A DNA stretch of 64,000 bases from an uncultured Erythrobacter sp. (GCA_947494705.1 CANLVN010000003.1:372001-436000); one strand, 5' to 3'; counted from the first letter of the stretch, positions 34,148 through 43,963 are shown. Notes: generated from the letters alone by a model not told the origin. Numbers and translations: made by a program.

Positions 34148-34588
34148 ATGGTCGATTTCAACGATGGCAAGGACAAGTCCGCTTTCCGAACCATCGGCGA
34201 AGTCAGCGAAGCGCTTGGTATCAAACCGCATGTCCTGCGTTACTGGGAGCAGCAATTCTCGCTGCTCAAGCCGCTCAAGCGCAGCGGCGGTCGTCGCATG
34301 TACCGCCCCAGCGACATCGAGATGGTCGAAGCGATCAATCGGTTGGTGAATGAAGAGGGCTACACGCTGAAAGGCGCGGAAGCGGTGCTCCGATCGGGTG
34401 GCGCGTCGGCAGGTTCGAACGCGGACCGCCGGAAGGAAGATCGCCGTGTGGGCGAGCGGCGGGTCGAGGAGCCGGTCGCATCAAGCGAGGCAAGTGCCCC
34501 GCAACAGGTCCTGACCCCGGCTGTCGATGACGCCATCGCGAAGCTAAAGACAATACGCGCGCGGCTTGCCAAGGCGATCGAGGCTTAA
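34148..34588 (+). CDS. MerR family transcriptional regulator
   Basis: A 146-aa protein with an N-terminal MerR winged helix: FRTIGEVSEALGIKPHVLRY, then GGRRMYRPSDIEMVEAI. The C-terminus is basic-acidic (NADRRKEDRRVGERRVEE) with no metal-binding cysteines, so the ligand is unknown. It is the MerR partner usually found after ihfA. The 136-bp gap to smc contains no gene. Confidence 0.88.
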   Translation: MVDFNDGKDKSAFRTIGEVSEALGIKPHVLRYWEQQFSLLKPLKRSGGRRMYRPSDIEMVEAINRLVNEEGYTLKGAEAVLRSGGASAGSNADRRKEDRRVGERRVEEPVASSEASAPQQVLTPAVDDAIAKLKTIRARLAKAIEA

Positions 34589-34724
34589 CGGCGTTCTCGT
34601 TCGGCCTGTTCGGTTTTGACTCGGGCAAGCAAGAGCACCTGCGCCTCTCACCCTTTCCGGAAAATCTTCCGAACTTGTGCCCCACCGGGAATGCCGCTGC
34701 TGCCTCATTCGGCGGGCCGACGCG

Positions 34725-37700
34725 TCACTCCGCCGCCATCAGTTCCGCTTCGCCCAGATCCACGCTGACGAGGCGCGAGACGCCTTTTTCCGCCATGGTC
34801 ACGCCGAACAGGCGATGCATCCGGCTCATCGTGACGGCGTTGTGGGTTACGATCAGGTATCGGGTGTCGGTGGTGCGGACCATCGAATCGAGCAGGTCGC
34901 AGAACCGCTCCACATTGGCATCGTCCAGCGGCGCGTCGACCTCGTCGAGCACGCAGATCGGGGCGGGGTTGGTCAGGAACAGGCCGAAAATCAGCGCGGT
35001 CGCTGTCAACGCCTGCTCGCCGCCCGAAAGCAGGCTGAGTGATTGCAGCTTCTTTCCCGGCGGCTGGGCGTAAATTTCCAAGCCCGCTTCGAGCGGATCG
35101 TCGCTGTCGACCAGCGCGAGATGGGCCTGACCGCCCTGAAACAGCCGTGTGAACAGGACGCGGAAATGGCCGTCCACCTCCTCGAACGCGGCTCGAAGTC
35201 GCTCGCGTCCCTCGCGGTTGAGGTTACCAATCGACGAGCGCAACCGCGCGACCGCTTCGCTCAGTTCCGCCTGTTCGGATGCGTTCTGCCCGTGCTCTTC
35301 CTCGATCCGCGCAAGCTCGTCGGCAGCGACGAGATTGACCGGCCCGATCCGTTCGCGGCTGGCGGTCAGGCGGTCCATTTCCTCGGACTCTTCACTCGCC
35401 GGCTTCACATCCTCCTCGGTAAAGTCGAAGCGTTCGGCGAGCAGCGGCGGTGGGCACTGGAACCGCTCGCCCGAAATGCGCGCCATCTCGCTGCGCCGCG
35501 CTTCCTCGTTCTCGGCGCGAGTCGCGAGGGTTGCGCGCCCCTCGCGCGCCACGGCTAAAGTCTCCTGCGCCTCGGATAGTGCGCGGTCCGCACGGGTGAT
35601 GTCCTGCTGGCAGGCATCCATCGCCGTCTGTGCGGCTTCGAGTTCCTTGGTGAGCCGGGTGCGGACCTGATCGCCCTGCTCGATCTCGGCCATCAGCGAG
35701 GCAGGCTTGGCGGCGATCACGGCGCGCTCTTCCTCGATCTCCTCCAGCCGTCGACCCGCTTCTGCAACCCGCGCGGCTGCTTCGCCTGATCGTGCTTTCC
35801 AATTGGCATAGTCGGCTTTTTGCGCCGCAAGCCGCTCACGTGCGACCGCCAGACCCTGATCGTGCGAAGCCAGCTGTGCCAGCGCGGTCTGGACGGCGGA
35901 CTTTGCGGCCTCGTTCTTTGCCTTTGCGGCTTCGAGTGCGGCACGGCCCGCATCGGGAGCGGGGAGGGCGGCCCTGGCCTCCTCCGCGGCGTCGAGGTCG
36001 GACTTCGCTCCGTTGAGCTGTTCGTCGAGATCTGCGGATGAGGCGGCGAGTTCTTCCAGCCGTGCCGCGATGCGCTCCTTGGCCGCTTCGGCGGAATCGA
36101 GGCGGCGCAACGCGGCGCGCTCGGCTTCGATGGCGGCGGCCAGCGCCCGCTCCTGCGCGACCAGATCGGTCTGGAGGGCGGAGAGTTCTTCGCGAGCAGA
36201 GCGTTCTGCGCTTTCGGCCTGGGTTGCGGCGTCGCGCAAAGCCGGAAGCTCGGTCTCGAGTTCGGCAAGCCGGTTCGCCGCTTCGAGCCGCGCGGCCTCC
36301 GCCGATCCTTCGCCGCGCGCGACGAAGCCGTCCCAGCGGCGCAGGTGCCCCGAGGTCGTGACCAGCCACTCGCCCGGTCCTAGCGCCCGCCCGTCGTCGC
36401 TTTGCGCCACGTGGACCATCGCCAGTCGCGCGCGCAGTTCTTCGGGGCAATCGGTGATGTGGTCGAGCAGGCTGTCCGAAACCTGCGCAGGGACATCGGA
36501 GCCGGTCCAGAACCGTCCGTCGCCTTCCCCAGCCGAGCCGAGTGGGGCCTTTGCGTCGCGACCGAGCACTGCCGCGATGGCGCGCTCATACCCCTTGGCG
36601 ACGCGCACCTTGTCGAGCGCGGCGGGTCGCCCTTCGCGTCCACGCTCGCGCTTCTCGCGCGCGTCTCGGTCGCGGGCGAGGGCGGTGTATTCGCGCTCGA
36701 CCCCGGCCAGTTCTGCCTTCGCCGAAGACAGCGCGCTTGCGGCCTCGTCGCGTGCGGACTGCAGGTCGCCCTTGCGCGCCTGATCCGCTTCGAGCTTGGC
36801 GCGCAGTCGGGCCACCTCGTCTGCGGCCTCCTGCGATTCCTCGCGAGCGGCAATGACCGCCAGTTCCGGGTCTTCGCCGCCCGACAATTCCTCGCGCGTC
36901 GCCGCGATGCGTTCCGTCTCGCGGGTCAGGCGGGCGAGGCGTGTTTCAGCCTGTTCGATCGCCGCCTCGGCCACGCGCCATTCGGCTTCGACCCCGGCGT
37001 GATCTGCGGTGGCTCTGGCCAGCGCGAGTTCGGCGGTACGGCTTGCGCGTTCCGTGCGCTCGGTAGCATCGACGAGCTTGGGCCGCTCGGCCTCGGCTTC
37101 TTCGACCTTTGTGCGGCTGGCAGAAACCTCTCCTTCGAGCCGTCGCAGCGCCTCTACCGCGTCTTCGGTCAGTCGGTCGGCGGCCACTCGATCTTCTTCG
37201 AGTCGGGCGCGCTGGCGGTCGAGATCGGCGAGGCGGGTTTCGGCGGCTTCGAGCTTTTCTGAAAGCGCCGCCATCCGGTGCCCGTGCGCGCTCGCATCGT
37301 CGCGGCGGTCGGCGAGTTCGTCGCGCGCCTCAGCCAGCTTCGCTGCCGCCTCGGCTTGTTGTTTCTGTGCCTCCCCTGCGAGCGCCTGTGCCTGGGCGAC
37401 CTTTTCCTCGGCCCCCTGTGCCGCCGCGCGCGCTTCTTTCGCCGCATGAGCGGCATCGCGCCAGCGGGCAAAGAGCAGGCGCGCTTCGGCGTGGCTGATC
37501 TGTTCGGTGAGCTTTGTGTAACGCTCGGCCTGTTTCGCCTGCCGCCGCAGCGAGGCGATCTGCGAGTCGAGACCCGCCATCAGGTCCTCGAGCCGCTCGA
37601 GGTTCTTTTCGGTCGAGCGCAGCTTGCTCTCGGCATCCTTGCGCCGGACGTGGAGGCCCGCGATCCCGGCGGCTTCCTCCAGCATCATGCGGCGTTCGGC

Positions 37701-38144
37701 AGGCTTTGCGGCGATGACCTGCGCGATCTTGCCCTGTGAGACCAGCGCAGGCGAGTGCGCTCCGGTTGCCGCGTCTGCAAAGGTCAGCGCGACATCCTTG
37801 GCGCGCACATCGCGACCATTGACGCGATAGGCGCTGCCCGCACCGCGCTCGATCCGGCGAGTGACGACAAGTTCCTCACCTTCGTCGTCGGCGGCGTGCA
37901 GCACGACCTCGGCAAAGCCGCGTTGCGGTCGGCTGTCTGTGCCCGCGAAGATCACGTCTTCCATCCCGCCAGAGCGCATCGACTTGGCCGAGGTTTCCCC
38001 CATGACCCAGCGGATCGCTTCGAGCAGGTTGGACTTGCCGCATCCGTTGGGGCCCACGACCCCGGTCAGGCCCGGTTCGATCCGCAATTCCGCCGGCTCG
38101 ACGAAGCTTTTGAAGCCTGAGAGTTTGAGCCGGCTGATCTGCAT
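34725..38144 (-). CDS. smc: Chromosome segregation protein SMC
   Basis: A 1139-aa structural maintenance of chromosomes ATPase. The Walker A is GPNGCGKSNLLEAIRW near residue 31, the signature LSGGEQALTATAL and Walker B VLDEVDAPLDDANVERF lie near the C-terminus, and two long coiled coils flank a hinge near residue 530. It acts with ScpA/ScpB, not seen here. The start ATG 38144 gives the typical MQISRLKLSGFKSF. It is the last gene of a DUF721-dsbA-dsbA-smc unit. The reading frame is intact, although the overlapping opposite strand is very open. Confidence 0.97.
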   Translation of the reverse strand: MQISRLKLSGFKSFVEPAELRIEPGLTGVVGPNGCGKSNLLEAIRWVMGETSAKSMRSGGMEDVIFAGTDSRPQRGFAEVVLHAADDEGEELVVTRRIERGAGSAYRVNGRDVRAKDVALTFADAATGAHSPALVSQGKIAQVIAAKPAERRMMLEEAAGIAGLHVRRKDAESKLRSTEKNLERLEDLMAGLDSQIASLRRQAKQAERYTKLTEQISHAEARLLFARWRDAAHAAKEARAAAQGAEEKVAQAQALAGEAQKQQAEAAAKLAEARDELADRRDDASAHGHRMAALSEKLEAAETRLADLDRQRARLEEDRVAADRLTEDAVEALRRLEGEVSASRTKVEEAEAERPKLVDATERTERASRTAELALARATADHAGVEAEWRVAEAAIEQAETRLARLTRETERIAATREELSGGEDPELAVIAAREESQEAADEVARLRAKLEADQARKGDLQSARDEAASALSSAKAELAGVEREYTALARDRDAREKRERGREGRPAALDKVRVAKGYERAIAAVLGRDAKAPLGSAGEGDGRFWTGSDVPAQVSDSLLDHITDCPEELRARLAMVHVAQSDDGRALGPGEWLVTTSGHLRRWDGFVARGEGSAEAARLEAANRLAELETELPALRDAATQAESAERSAREELSALQTDLVAQERALAAAIEAERAALRRLDSAEAAKERIAARLEELAASSADLDEQLNGAKSDLDAAEEARAALPAPDAGRAALEAAKAKNEAAKSAVQTALAQLASHDQGLAVARERLAAQKADYANWKARSGEAAARVAEAGRRLEEIEEERAVIAAKPASLMAEIEQGDQVRTRLTKELEAAQTAMDACQQDITRADRALSEAQETLAVAREGRATLATRAENEEARRSEMARISGERFQCPPPLLAERFDFTEEDVKPASEESEEMDRLTASRERIGPVNLVAADELARIEEEHGQNASEQAELSEAVARLRSSIGNLNREGRERLRAAFEEVDGHFRVLFTRLFQGGQAHLALVDSDDPLEAGLEIYAQPPGKKLQSLSLLSGGEQALTATALIFGLFLTNPAPICVLDEVDAPLDDANVERFCDLLDSMVRTTDTRYLIVTHNAVTMSRMHRLFGVTMAEKGVSRLVSVDLGEAELMAAE

Positions 38145-38162
38145 GGGTTTGGCGCTATCCCC

Positions 38163-38912
38163 TTACTCGGCAGGTCGCGCGCCTGCGCGTTGCAGCAGCG
38201 GTTCGATGTCGTCCCACTGGTTCACCTCGAGCTTGTCGCCGTTGAGGATGAAGGTGGGGGTCGCCTGAATGCCGAATTCCTCGGCCTGTGCGGTCGAGTT
38301 GTTGGCGATGCTTTCGATCTTGTCGGTGTCGGCAAGGCAGGCACGCTGCTGATCCGCCGACAATCCGCGGGCGGCGAAGAAGTCGATCAGGCCCGCAGCC
38401 TGCGCGATCTGCACGAAACGCTGGTCGATGGGCATGTTGCCCGCCTGCTCGTAGGCCGCGCCGTTCTGCTGCACATTTGCAAAGAAGCTGTTGAGTTCGC
38501 CCCATGCCTGATCCGAAAGCGGTTGCATGTTCTCGTCCGCGCCGCAGCGCACCAGCGTCGCGATGGTCAGGTCGATGGGGTCGCGCACGAGGTTACGCTG
38601 TTCGAAGCTGACCACGCCGGTCGCGACATATTCCTTCACGCCCGGCTTGCCGTTGGCGGCGAAGTTCGCACAGGCCCCGCAGGTGTGCGAGGCATATTCG
38701 ACCAACTTGATCGGTGCATCCGGGTTGCCCAGAACGTAGCCGTCCTGATCGCTCACAGTCACGGTCTCACCCCAGTTGCTGCCTTCGGGCGCGGGGATCG
38801 TGGCGATCGCATCACTTTCTTCGACTTCGCCGGTGTCACCGCCGCAGGCGGCGAGGGCGAGGGCGAGCGGTGCAGCAACAGCAAACTTGAGCGAATTGCG
38901 GATCGGTTTCAT
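38163..38912 (-). CDS. DsbA-like thiol-disulfide lipoprotein
   Basis: A thioredoxin-fold protein of the DsbA/DSBA-oxidoreductase type, 249 aa. The signal peptide ends in LALAACGG, so C23 is the probable lipidation site. The redox motif is CGAC at 78-81 (HTCGACANF), and TPTFILNGDK near the C-terminus is the cis-proline loop. It probably oxidises periplasmic thiols. ATG 38912 starts the signal peptide; the longer frame upstream is not protein-like. It is 18 bp from smc and 133 bp after the second dsbA-like gene. Confidence 0.88.
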   Translation of the reverse strand: MKPIRNSLKFAVAAPLALALAACGGDTGEVEESDAIATIPAPEGSNWGETVTVSDQDGYVLGNPDAPIKLVEYASHTCGACANFAANGKPGVKEYVATGVVSFEQRNLVRDPIDLTIATLVRCGADENMQPLSDQAWGELNSFFANVQQNGAAYEQAGNMPIDQRFVQIAQAAGLIDFFAARGLSADQQRACLADTDKIESIANNSTAQAEEFGIQATPTFILNGDKLEVNQWDDIEPLLQRAGARPAE

Positions 38913-39045
38913 GTCGGACGTATCCTCTGAATCGAAGGGAAAGACTATACGCAAGCGCCGCGGAAGCGGAAGCGATTGGCAAAGGCGCTTGTGCAAAAAC
39001 GTGTCGATTGTGTGAAATCTTGTGAAAGTGGGCGGATTTCCCGGA

Positions 39046-39798
39046 TCAATCCTCGCTCTGAGACGGCGTGAAGCGCGTTTTGAGCACAGGATATAGCGTA
39101 GTCCAGCTGTGGACATCGGACAGCAACTCGCCGTCGAGCGCGAAACTCGGCGTGGCAGTGACCCCGAATTCGGTCCGGTCGGCGTTGCCGTTACGGATCA
39201 GCGCGAGCGCGGCCTGATCATCGTTGATGCAGGCGTCGACATCAGTGCGCGACATCCCGCGATTGATCAGCATGTCGTCGAAGTCGAGTGCGCGGGCGAG
39301 GTTCATCCGGGAGGCCTTGTCCCCCCGCGCCCAGATCTGCTGCTGCGATTGCGGCGCGTTGCGCGCCTTCTCCAGCCATTCGTCCTGGCCGAGCATGAAC
39401 ATCCGGTGCCGGTCCTTGAACCCGTCGGCCCCGCCGCACTGCACCAGCAGCGATACGGTGAGGTCGACAGCGTTGCGGATAACCGGGCGCACTTCGACCG
39501 TCGCTTCGCCCGGAGCAAGCACCGCCATATCGAGCGCGGCTTCGCCTTCTTGGGCGAATGTGGCGCAGTGGCCGCATGTGTAGCTGACAAATTCGATCAG
39601 AGCTGCCTCGGCATCCGGGTTGCCGATGCGAAAGCCGCGTTCGGTGCGTTCTATCTCGGCGTGCCATGCGCCGCCGGTCTTGCCCTTGACGAAGGCGCTG
39701 CCCTGGTTGGCCAGGCTGTCGGGATCGCCCTGTTGCGCCATGGCCGGAAGGGCGAGCATGGCAGCGGCCGCGATGGCTCCAAGAATTTGTGTTTTCAC
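39046..39798 (-). CDS. DsbA-like thiol-disulfide oxidoreductase, exported
   Basis: A second DsbA-family protein, 250 aa, paralogous to its neighbour. A signal peptide ends around AMAQ (residues 19-22) and the redox motif CGHC lies at 75-78 (SYTCGHCATF); the cis-proline loop is ATPSFALDGEL. The start is GTG 39798, overlapping the DUF721 stop by four bases (GTGA). With the lipoprotein paralogue it gives two disulfide enzymes in one operon upstream of smc, as in several alphaproteobacteria. Confidence 0.88.
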   Translation of the reverse strand: MKTQILGAIAAAAMLALPAMAQQGDPDSLANQGSAFVKGKTGGAWHAEIERTERGFRIGNPDAEAALIEFVSYTCGHCATFAQEGEAALDMAVLAPGEATVEVRPVIRNAVDLTVSLLVQCGGADGFKDRHRMFMLGQDEWLEKARNAPQSQQQIWARGDKASRMNLARALDFDDMLINRGMSRTDVDACINDDQAALALIRNGNADRTEFGVTATPSFALDGELLSDVHSWTTLYPVLKTRFTPSQSED

Positions 39799-40352
39799 GT
39801 CTCGTCTTTCTTGTCTTTTTCACTCTCGTCGAAACTGCGCGCCAGCGATTCCAGCACCGTGCGCAGTTCCGGGTCGCCGATATCGCGCAAGGAGTCCCCC
39901 AGTTCCATCGGAATGGGCTTGAGCGATGGCGGCGCCTTCGGTCGCTCCTGAGCAGGGGGCGGCTTAACCGCGCCTTGCCGGATTTTCGCGCGCGCGACCG
40001 CATTGTAACCGAAGAAGCGGTTCACCCGCTCGATGATTTCGGGCAGCACCTGTTCGATCAGCGGGGCGTGCGCCGGGGCGACGACCAGCTGCAGGATGCC
40101 CTCGGACTTCTCTCCGGGCGGAAACCGGATCGCTTCGGGCGAACAAACCCGTGCGTGGGTGGGGCCGACGATTTCGGGCCAGCGGGTAACGACGCTCGAC
40201 TGCACGAAGCCGAAGCGGCGAAAGGCGGTACGGCCGATCTCGGGCATGAGGTCGCCGATCGCCTTGGGCCCACGCCCGCGCGGCCGTTCATAAGGCTTCG
40301 CGGCCTTGCGCGGCCTTGGTTTGCCGGAGCTCTTGGTGTCGTCACTTCCCAT
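39795..40352 (-). CDS. DUF721 (DciA-like) protein
   Basis: A 185-aa basic protein of the DUF721 family; some members (DciA) load the replicative helicase, but this one is not shown to. The core is GRTAFRRFGFVQSSVVTRWPE and LQLVVAPAHAPLIEQVLPEI, followed by RVNRFFGYNAVARAKIRQG. The C-terminal part is proline-rich then acidic. ATG 40352 is chosen; ATG 40367 is possible. It diverges from mutY by 29 bp and leads the dsbA-smc unit. Confidence 0.8.
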   Translation of the reverse strand: MGSDDTKSSGKPRPRKAAKPYERPRGRGPKAIGDLMPEIGRTAFRRFGFVQSSVVTRWPEIVGPTHARVCSPEAIRFPPGEKSEGILQLVVAPAHAPLIEQVLPEIIERVNRFFGYNAVARAKIRQGAVKPPPAQERPKAPPSLKPIPMELGDSLRDIGDPELRTVLESLARSFDESEKDKKDET

Positions 40353-40381
40353 CGTGCCGCACGCCATGCCATAGGCGGCGC

Positions 40382-41416
40382 GTGACCGCCAGCATCGCCG
40401 ACAATCTACTCACATGGTACGACAAGCATGCGCGCGCGCTGCCGTGGCGCGTGCCGCCCGGCGATCCGCGCCCGGACGATCCGGCATGGCCATACCGCGT
40501 GTGGTTGTCCGAGGTAATGCTGCAACAGACGACCGTCGCCGCTGTGAAGCCCTATTGGGAGAAGTTCACGAGCGTCTGGCCCACCGTCTTCGATCTAGCG
40601 CGGGCGAGCGAAGGCGAGGTGATGGCCGCATGGGCGGGGCTGGGCTATTATTCTCGGGCTCGAAACCTTGTGAAGTGCGCGCGCGAAGTGGCCGCGCGCG
40701 AAGGCTTTCCCGAAACCGAAGAAGGGCTGCGCGAGCTGCCGGGTCTGGGCGCCTATACCGCCGCTGCGGTGGCTGCGATTGCGTTCGGGCAGCGAGCGGT
40801 AGTGGTCGATGCCAATGTCGAGCGTGTGGTGGCGCGGCTGTTTGCGATCGACGAGCCTCTGCCCGGTGCACGCAAGTCGATCCGTGCAAGGGCTGAAGAC
40901 ATCACTCCGGACGCTCGCGCTGGCGACTTCGCACAGGCCATGATGGACCTGGGCTCTCAGGTCTGCACTTCGAAGGCGCCGCGCTGTCTGCTGTGCCCGC
41001 TCGCCGAGCGTTGCGAAGGACGCAAGGCGGGCGAACCCGAAAAGTTGCCTGTGAAGCCTCCCAAGAAGGCCAAGCCCGAACGACGCGGCACGGCTTACTG
41101 GATCGAAAATGGCAGGGGCGAAGTCTGGCTCGTTACGCGGCCCGGCACGGGGATGCTGGGCGGAATGCGCGCGCTGCCGGACGACGGATGGAGCGCGCGT
41201 GAGGACGGCTCAGGTCATGCTCCGGTCCGCGGAGAGACCGAAAGGATGGGCGCGGTGCGGCACACCTTCACCCATGCGCATCTCACGCTCGAAGTGCAGC
41301 GGATAAAGACGCTCGACACGCCGCGAGGCGAGGGGACGTGGTGGCCTGTCGAAACAATCGCCGAAGCTGGCCTTCCGACCCTCTACGCCAAGGCTGCGCG
41401 GCTGGCGCTCGCTTAG
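40382..41416 (+). CDS. mutY: A/G-specific adenine glycosylase MutY
   Basis: MutY removes adenine mispaired with 8-oxoguanine. The catalytic Glu is E44 in WLSEVMLQQT and the catalytic Asp is D143 in VVVDANVERV; the helix-hairpin-helix is LPGLGAYTAAAV. The iron-sulfur loop has the spacing C-x6-C-x2-C-x5-C (VCTSKAPRCLLCPLAERC). A NUDIX-like 8-oxoG-recognition domain follows. The start is the GTG at 40382 (MTASIADNLL, 344 aa). It converges with a 73-aa membrane protein, overlapping its end by four bases. Confidence 0.94.
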   Translation: MTASIADNLLTWYDKHARALPWRVPPGDPRPDDPAWPYRVWLSEVMLQQTTVAAVKPYWEKFTSVWPTVFDLARASEGEVMAAWAGLGYYSRARNLVKCAREVAAREGFPETEEGLRELPGLGAYTAAAVAAIAFGQRAVVVDANVERVVARLFAIDEPLPGARKSIRARAEDITPDARAGDFAQAMMDLGSQVCTSKAPRCLLCPLAERCEGRKAGEPEKLPVKPPKKAKPERRGTAYWIENGRGEVWLVTRPGTGMLGGMRALPDDGWSAREDGSGHAPVRGETERMGAVRHTFTHAHLTLEVQRIKTLDTPRGEGTWWPVETIAEAGLPTLYAKAARLALA

Positions 41417-41634
41417 AAGATTCCGCCGCCCAAGGTCAGGCGCACCGCCGCGATCAGCAGGATCACGAGGCAGAAATTGCGTCCGCCATTGCTCGACGAA
41501 AGCGCGCCGAAGATGATGCCGATGGCGATGAAGGGCAAAGCGAGCCAGTTGCCGATACCCAGGAACGGGATCTGCGACGGGATCACGATGACGAGGCTGA
41601 GCAGCCCGAACAGATATGCGAGTAGATTTCCCAT
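41413..41634 (-). CDS. Small membrane protein, 73 aa
   Basis: A tiny hydrophobic protein with two or three membrane segments (LLAYLFGLLSLVIVIPSQIP, WLALPFIAIGIIFG, FCLVILLIAAV). No family known to me. The start ATG 41634 follows a weak ribosome site; the upstream frame to 41718 is not hydrophobic and is dropped. It ends four bases inside mutY on the opposite strand. It is conserved-looking in size and layout, but its role is unknown. Confidence 0.6.
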   Translation of the reverse strand: MGNLLAYLFGLLSLVIVIPSQIPFLGIGNWLALPFIAIGIIFGALSSSNGGRNFCLVILLIAAVRLTLGGGIF

Positions 41635-41756
41635 GTGTGTTATATGGGTAAAACAGCTCCGCCGATCAAGTCCCTTTTTGCCACCCGATTGACGGGAAGC
41701 CGAGCCTCGCCCAAACACAGGTCAACGATTCATAAAGTCGGAGAGAGACCCGAGCC

Positions 41757-43076
41757 ATGGCCTACCGCAATTTCGAACCCGCCCTTTCTCGCCGGACATT
41801 GCTGAGCGGGGCAGGCTATGCTGCCGCTGGAGCGGCACTGACTACGCTGCCCTTCGGGCGCGCGGCGATGGCGCACGATGTCAGCGAAGCCTGGCCCAAT
41901 ATCGCCGCCATCGCGGAAAAATACGTCGCCGAACGCAAGGTCGCGAACCTGTTCTGCACTTTCGGCTGGGGTCAGGAAGATCACCCACATACGGTCGGCG
42001 GCGGAACGCTCTCGCTCGCCGATGAAACTCCTGTCGACGAAGACTCGCTCTACCGCATTTATTCGATGACCAAGCCGATCACCGGCATGGCGACGATCAT
42101 GCTGATCGACGATGGCAAGATCGGCCTCGACATGCCGCTATACGAAGTCTTGCCCGCCTATCGCGAGATGATGGTGCAGATCGAGTATGACGGTGCGGTC
42201 ACCGAAGACAATCTCGAACCTGCCAAGTCGCCGATCACGATCCGCCAGCTTCTCACCCACACCGCAGGGCTGGGTTATGGGATCGTCCAGACCGGCCCGA
42301 TCCAGAAGGTCTACGAAGAACAAGGTCTCGTACCCGGACAGGTCAGCCGCCTGCCGATCCCCGGCATCGGGCGTTCGGAAGCCGTGGGCAGTCTCGAGAC
42401 TTTCGCCGACCGGCTGGCCGAGGTGCCGCTCGTCCTGCAACCGGGGACCAAGTGGAGCTATTCGGTCGGGCTGGACCTGCTGGGCCGCGTGATCGAGGTG
42501 GTCGAAGGCAAGCCGTTCGACCAGGTGCTTGCCGAGCGAATCTTCGAACCGTGCGGCATGACGAGCACCTATTTCCAGGTACCGGAGAGCGAGATCGGGC
42601 GCTTCACCACCAATTACGGCGTGCTTGGCAGCAATGTCCTGCCGATCGATCCGGCGGCGACCTCGATATATCTCGACGAACCACCTTTTCCCTTTGGCGG
42701 TGCGGGGGTGGTGTGTAGTCCCCGCGATTACGACCGCTTCCTGCGCATGCTGCTGGGTTACGGAAAGCTGGGCGATACCCGCGTCATGGGCGAACTGGCG
42801 ACGCGTATCGCGGTGTCGAACATCCTTCCGCGCACCGCGACCACCAAAGGCACCTGGATCGAAGGTCAGGGCTTCGGCGCGGGCGGTCGCAGCGTCAACG
42901 GCCAGTATGGCTGGGGCGGTGCTGCGGGAACGCTCGCCGCAGTCGACTACAATCTCGGCCTGCGCGCAGGGCTTTTCACCCAGTACATGCCCAGCGATGC
43001 CTATCCCATCCGCGATGAATACATCGCCGCGCTCGAAGCCGACCTCCAGGCCATGCGGGATGCCAAAGCGGCGTAA
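41757..43076 (+). CDS. Beta-lactamase family serine hydrolase (class C fold), Tat-like signal
   Basis: A 439-aa serine hydrolase of the class C beta-lactamase / esterase fold. The active SxxK is S103-M-T-K106 in YRIYSMTKPITG, and KWSYSVGLDLLGR contains the Tyr-x-Asn/Ser-like second motif. The N-terminus has an Arg pair and hydrophobic stretch (RRTLLSGAGYAAAGAALTTL), probably a Tat signal, so the enzyme is periplasmic. It could be an esterase, a peptidase or a true beta-lactamase; esterase is more likely. The stop overlaps the nudC start (TAATG). Confidence 0.88.
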   Translation: MAYRNFEPALSRRTLLSGAGYAAAGAALTTLPFGRAAMAHDVSEAWPNIAAIAEKYVAERKVANLFCTFGWGQEDHPHTVGGGTLSLADETPVDEDSLYRIYSMTKPITGMATIMLIDDGKIGLDMPLYEVLPAYREMMVQIEYDGAVTEDNLEPAKSPITIRQLLTHTAGLGYGIVQTGPIQKVYEEQGLVPGQVSRLPIPGIGRSEAVGSLETFADRLAEVPLVLQPGTKWSYSVGLDLLGRVIEVVEGKPFDQVLAERIFEPCGMTSTYFQVPESEIGRFTTNYGVLGSNVLPIDPAATSIYLDEPPFPFGGAGVVCSPRDYDRFLRMLLGYGKLGDTRVMGELATRIAVSNILPRTATTKGTWIEGQGFGAGGRSVNGQYGWGGAAGTLAAVDYNLGLRAGLFTQYMPSDAYPIRDEYIAALEADLQAMRDAKAA

Positions 43077-43963
43077 TGACCTTGCCATCAGCACCCATCG
43101 CCTTCAGCGGATCGCCCATCGACCGCGCCGACAATTTACGCGCCGACCCGGATGCTCTGGCGGGCTTGATGAACTGGAAAGCGCGGCTCCTGACGCTCGA
43201 GGAGATGATGCCCGAGCTTGACGACACGGGGCGCCTTGGCTGGGGCACGCTGGCCGATGCGCCCGAAGACGCGGAGCTGGTGTTTCTCGGCATCGACCGC
43301 CGCGATGGCGGGGAGAAAGCCTGCTTCGCCGCTGTTCCGCCGCGCGGCGATGCTTCCCCGCGCATGGCCAATCCGCGCCTGTGGCAGTTGATGGCGACGC
43401 TCGAGCCGGGCGAACTGGCGCTTTATGGCGGCGCGCGCAGCCTGATCGACTGGCACGCGCGGCACCGATTTTGCGCGGCTTGCGGGGCAGGTACGCACAT
43501 CGCCAAGGGCGGATGGCAGCGAAACTGCGAGTCCTGCGGTGCGCAGCATTTCCCCCGTACCGACCCGGTCACGATCATGCTCGCCGAATATGAAGGCCGG
43601 TTGATGCTGGGCCGCGGCAAGGGCTGGCCCGAGCGCAGTTTCTCCGCGCTCGCCGGCTTTGTCGAACCGGGCGAAACGATAGAGGAAGCGGTGGCGCGCG
43701 AAGTGTTCGAGGAATCGGGCGTCCGGGTGCGCGACGTGACCTACATCGCCAGCCAGCCCTGGCCGTTTCCGAGCCAGCTGATGATCGGCTGTCACTCCCA
43801 CGCCGATGACGATGCTCTGACCATCGACGAAACCGAGATGGCCGAAATCGAATGGTTCACCCGCGACGAGGTGGCAGCCAGTCTCGCCGGCGACGGGCCA
43901 TTCCGCACTCCGCCGCCTCACGCGATTGCGCACACGCTGATGAAATGGTGGCTGGACCAATGA
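43076..43963 (+). CDS. nudC: NAD+ diphosphatase (NudC)
   Basis: A 295-aa NUDIX enzyme that cleaves NADH/NAD+ and can remove NAD caps from RNA. The zinc ribbon is FCAACGAGTHIAKGG plus CESCG, and the Nudix box GFVEPGETIEEAVAREVFEESG is intact; SQPWPFPSQLMIG is the NudC hallmark. ATG 43076 overlaps the preceding stop by one base. The FrnE-like gene follows with a four-base overlap (ATGA). Confidence 0.94.
   Translation: MTLPSAPIAFSGSPIDRADNLRADPDALAGLMNWKARLLTLEEMMPELDDTGRLGWGTLADAPEDAELVFLGIDRRDGGEKACFAAVPPRGDASPRMANPRLWQLMATLEPGELALYGGARSLIDWHARHRFCAACGAGTHIAKGGWQRNCESCGAQHFPRTDPVTIMLAEYEGRLMLGRGKGWPERSFSALAGFVEPGETIEEAVAREVFEESGVRVRDVTYIASQPWPFPSQLMIGCHSHADDDALTIDETEMAEIEWFTRDEVAASLAGDGPFRTPPPHAIAHTLMKWWLDQ

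Noticed and set aside
34589..34724. A possible tRNA gene in the gap between merR and smc
   Set aside because: No cloverleaf, T-loop or CCA end can be drawn; no tRNA was found anywhere in the window.
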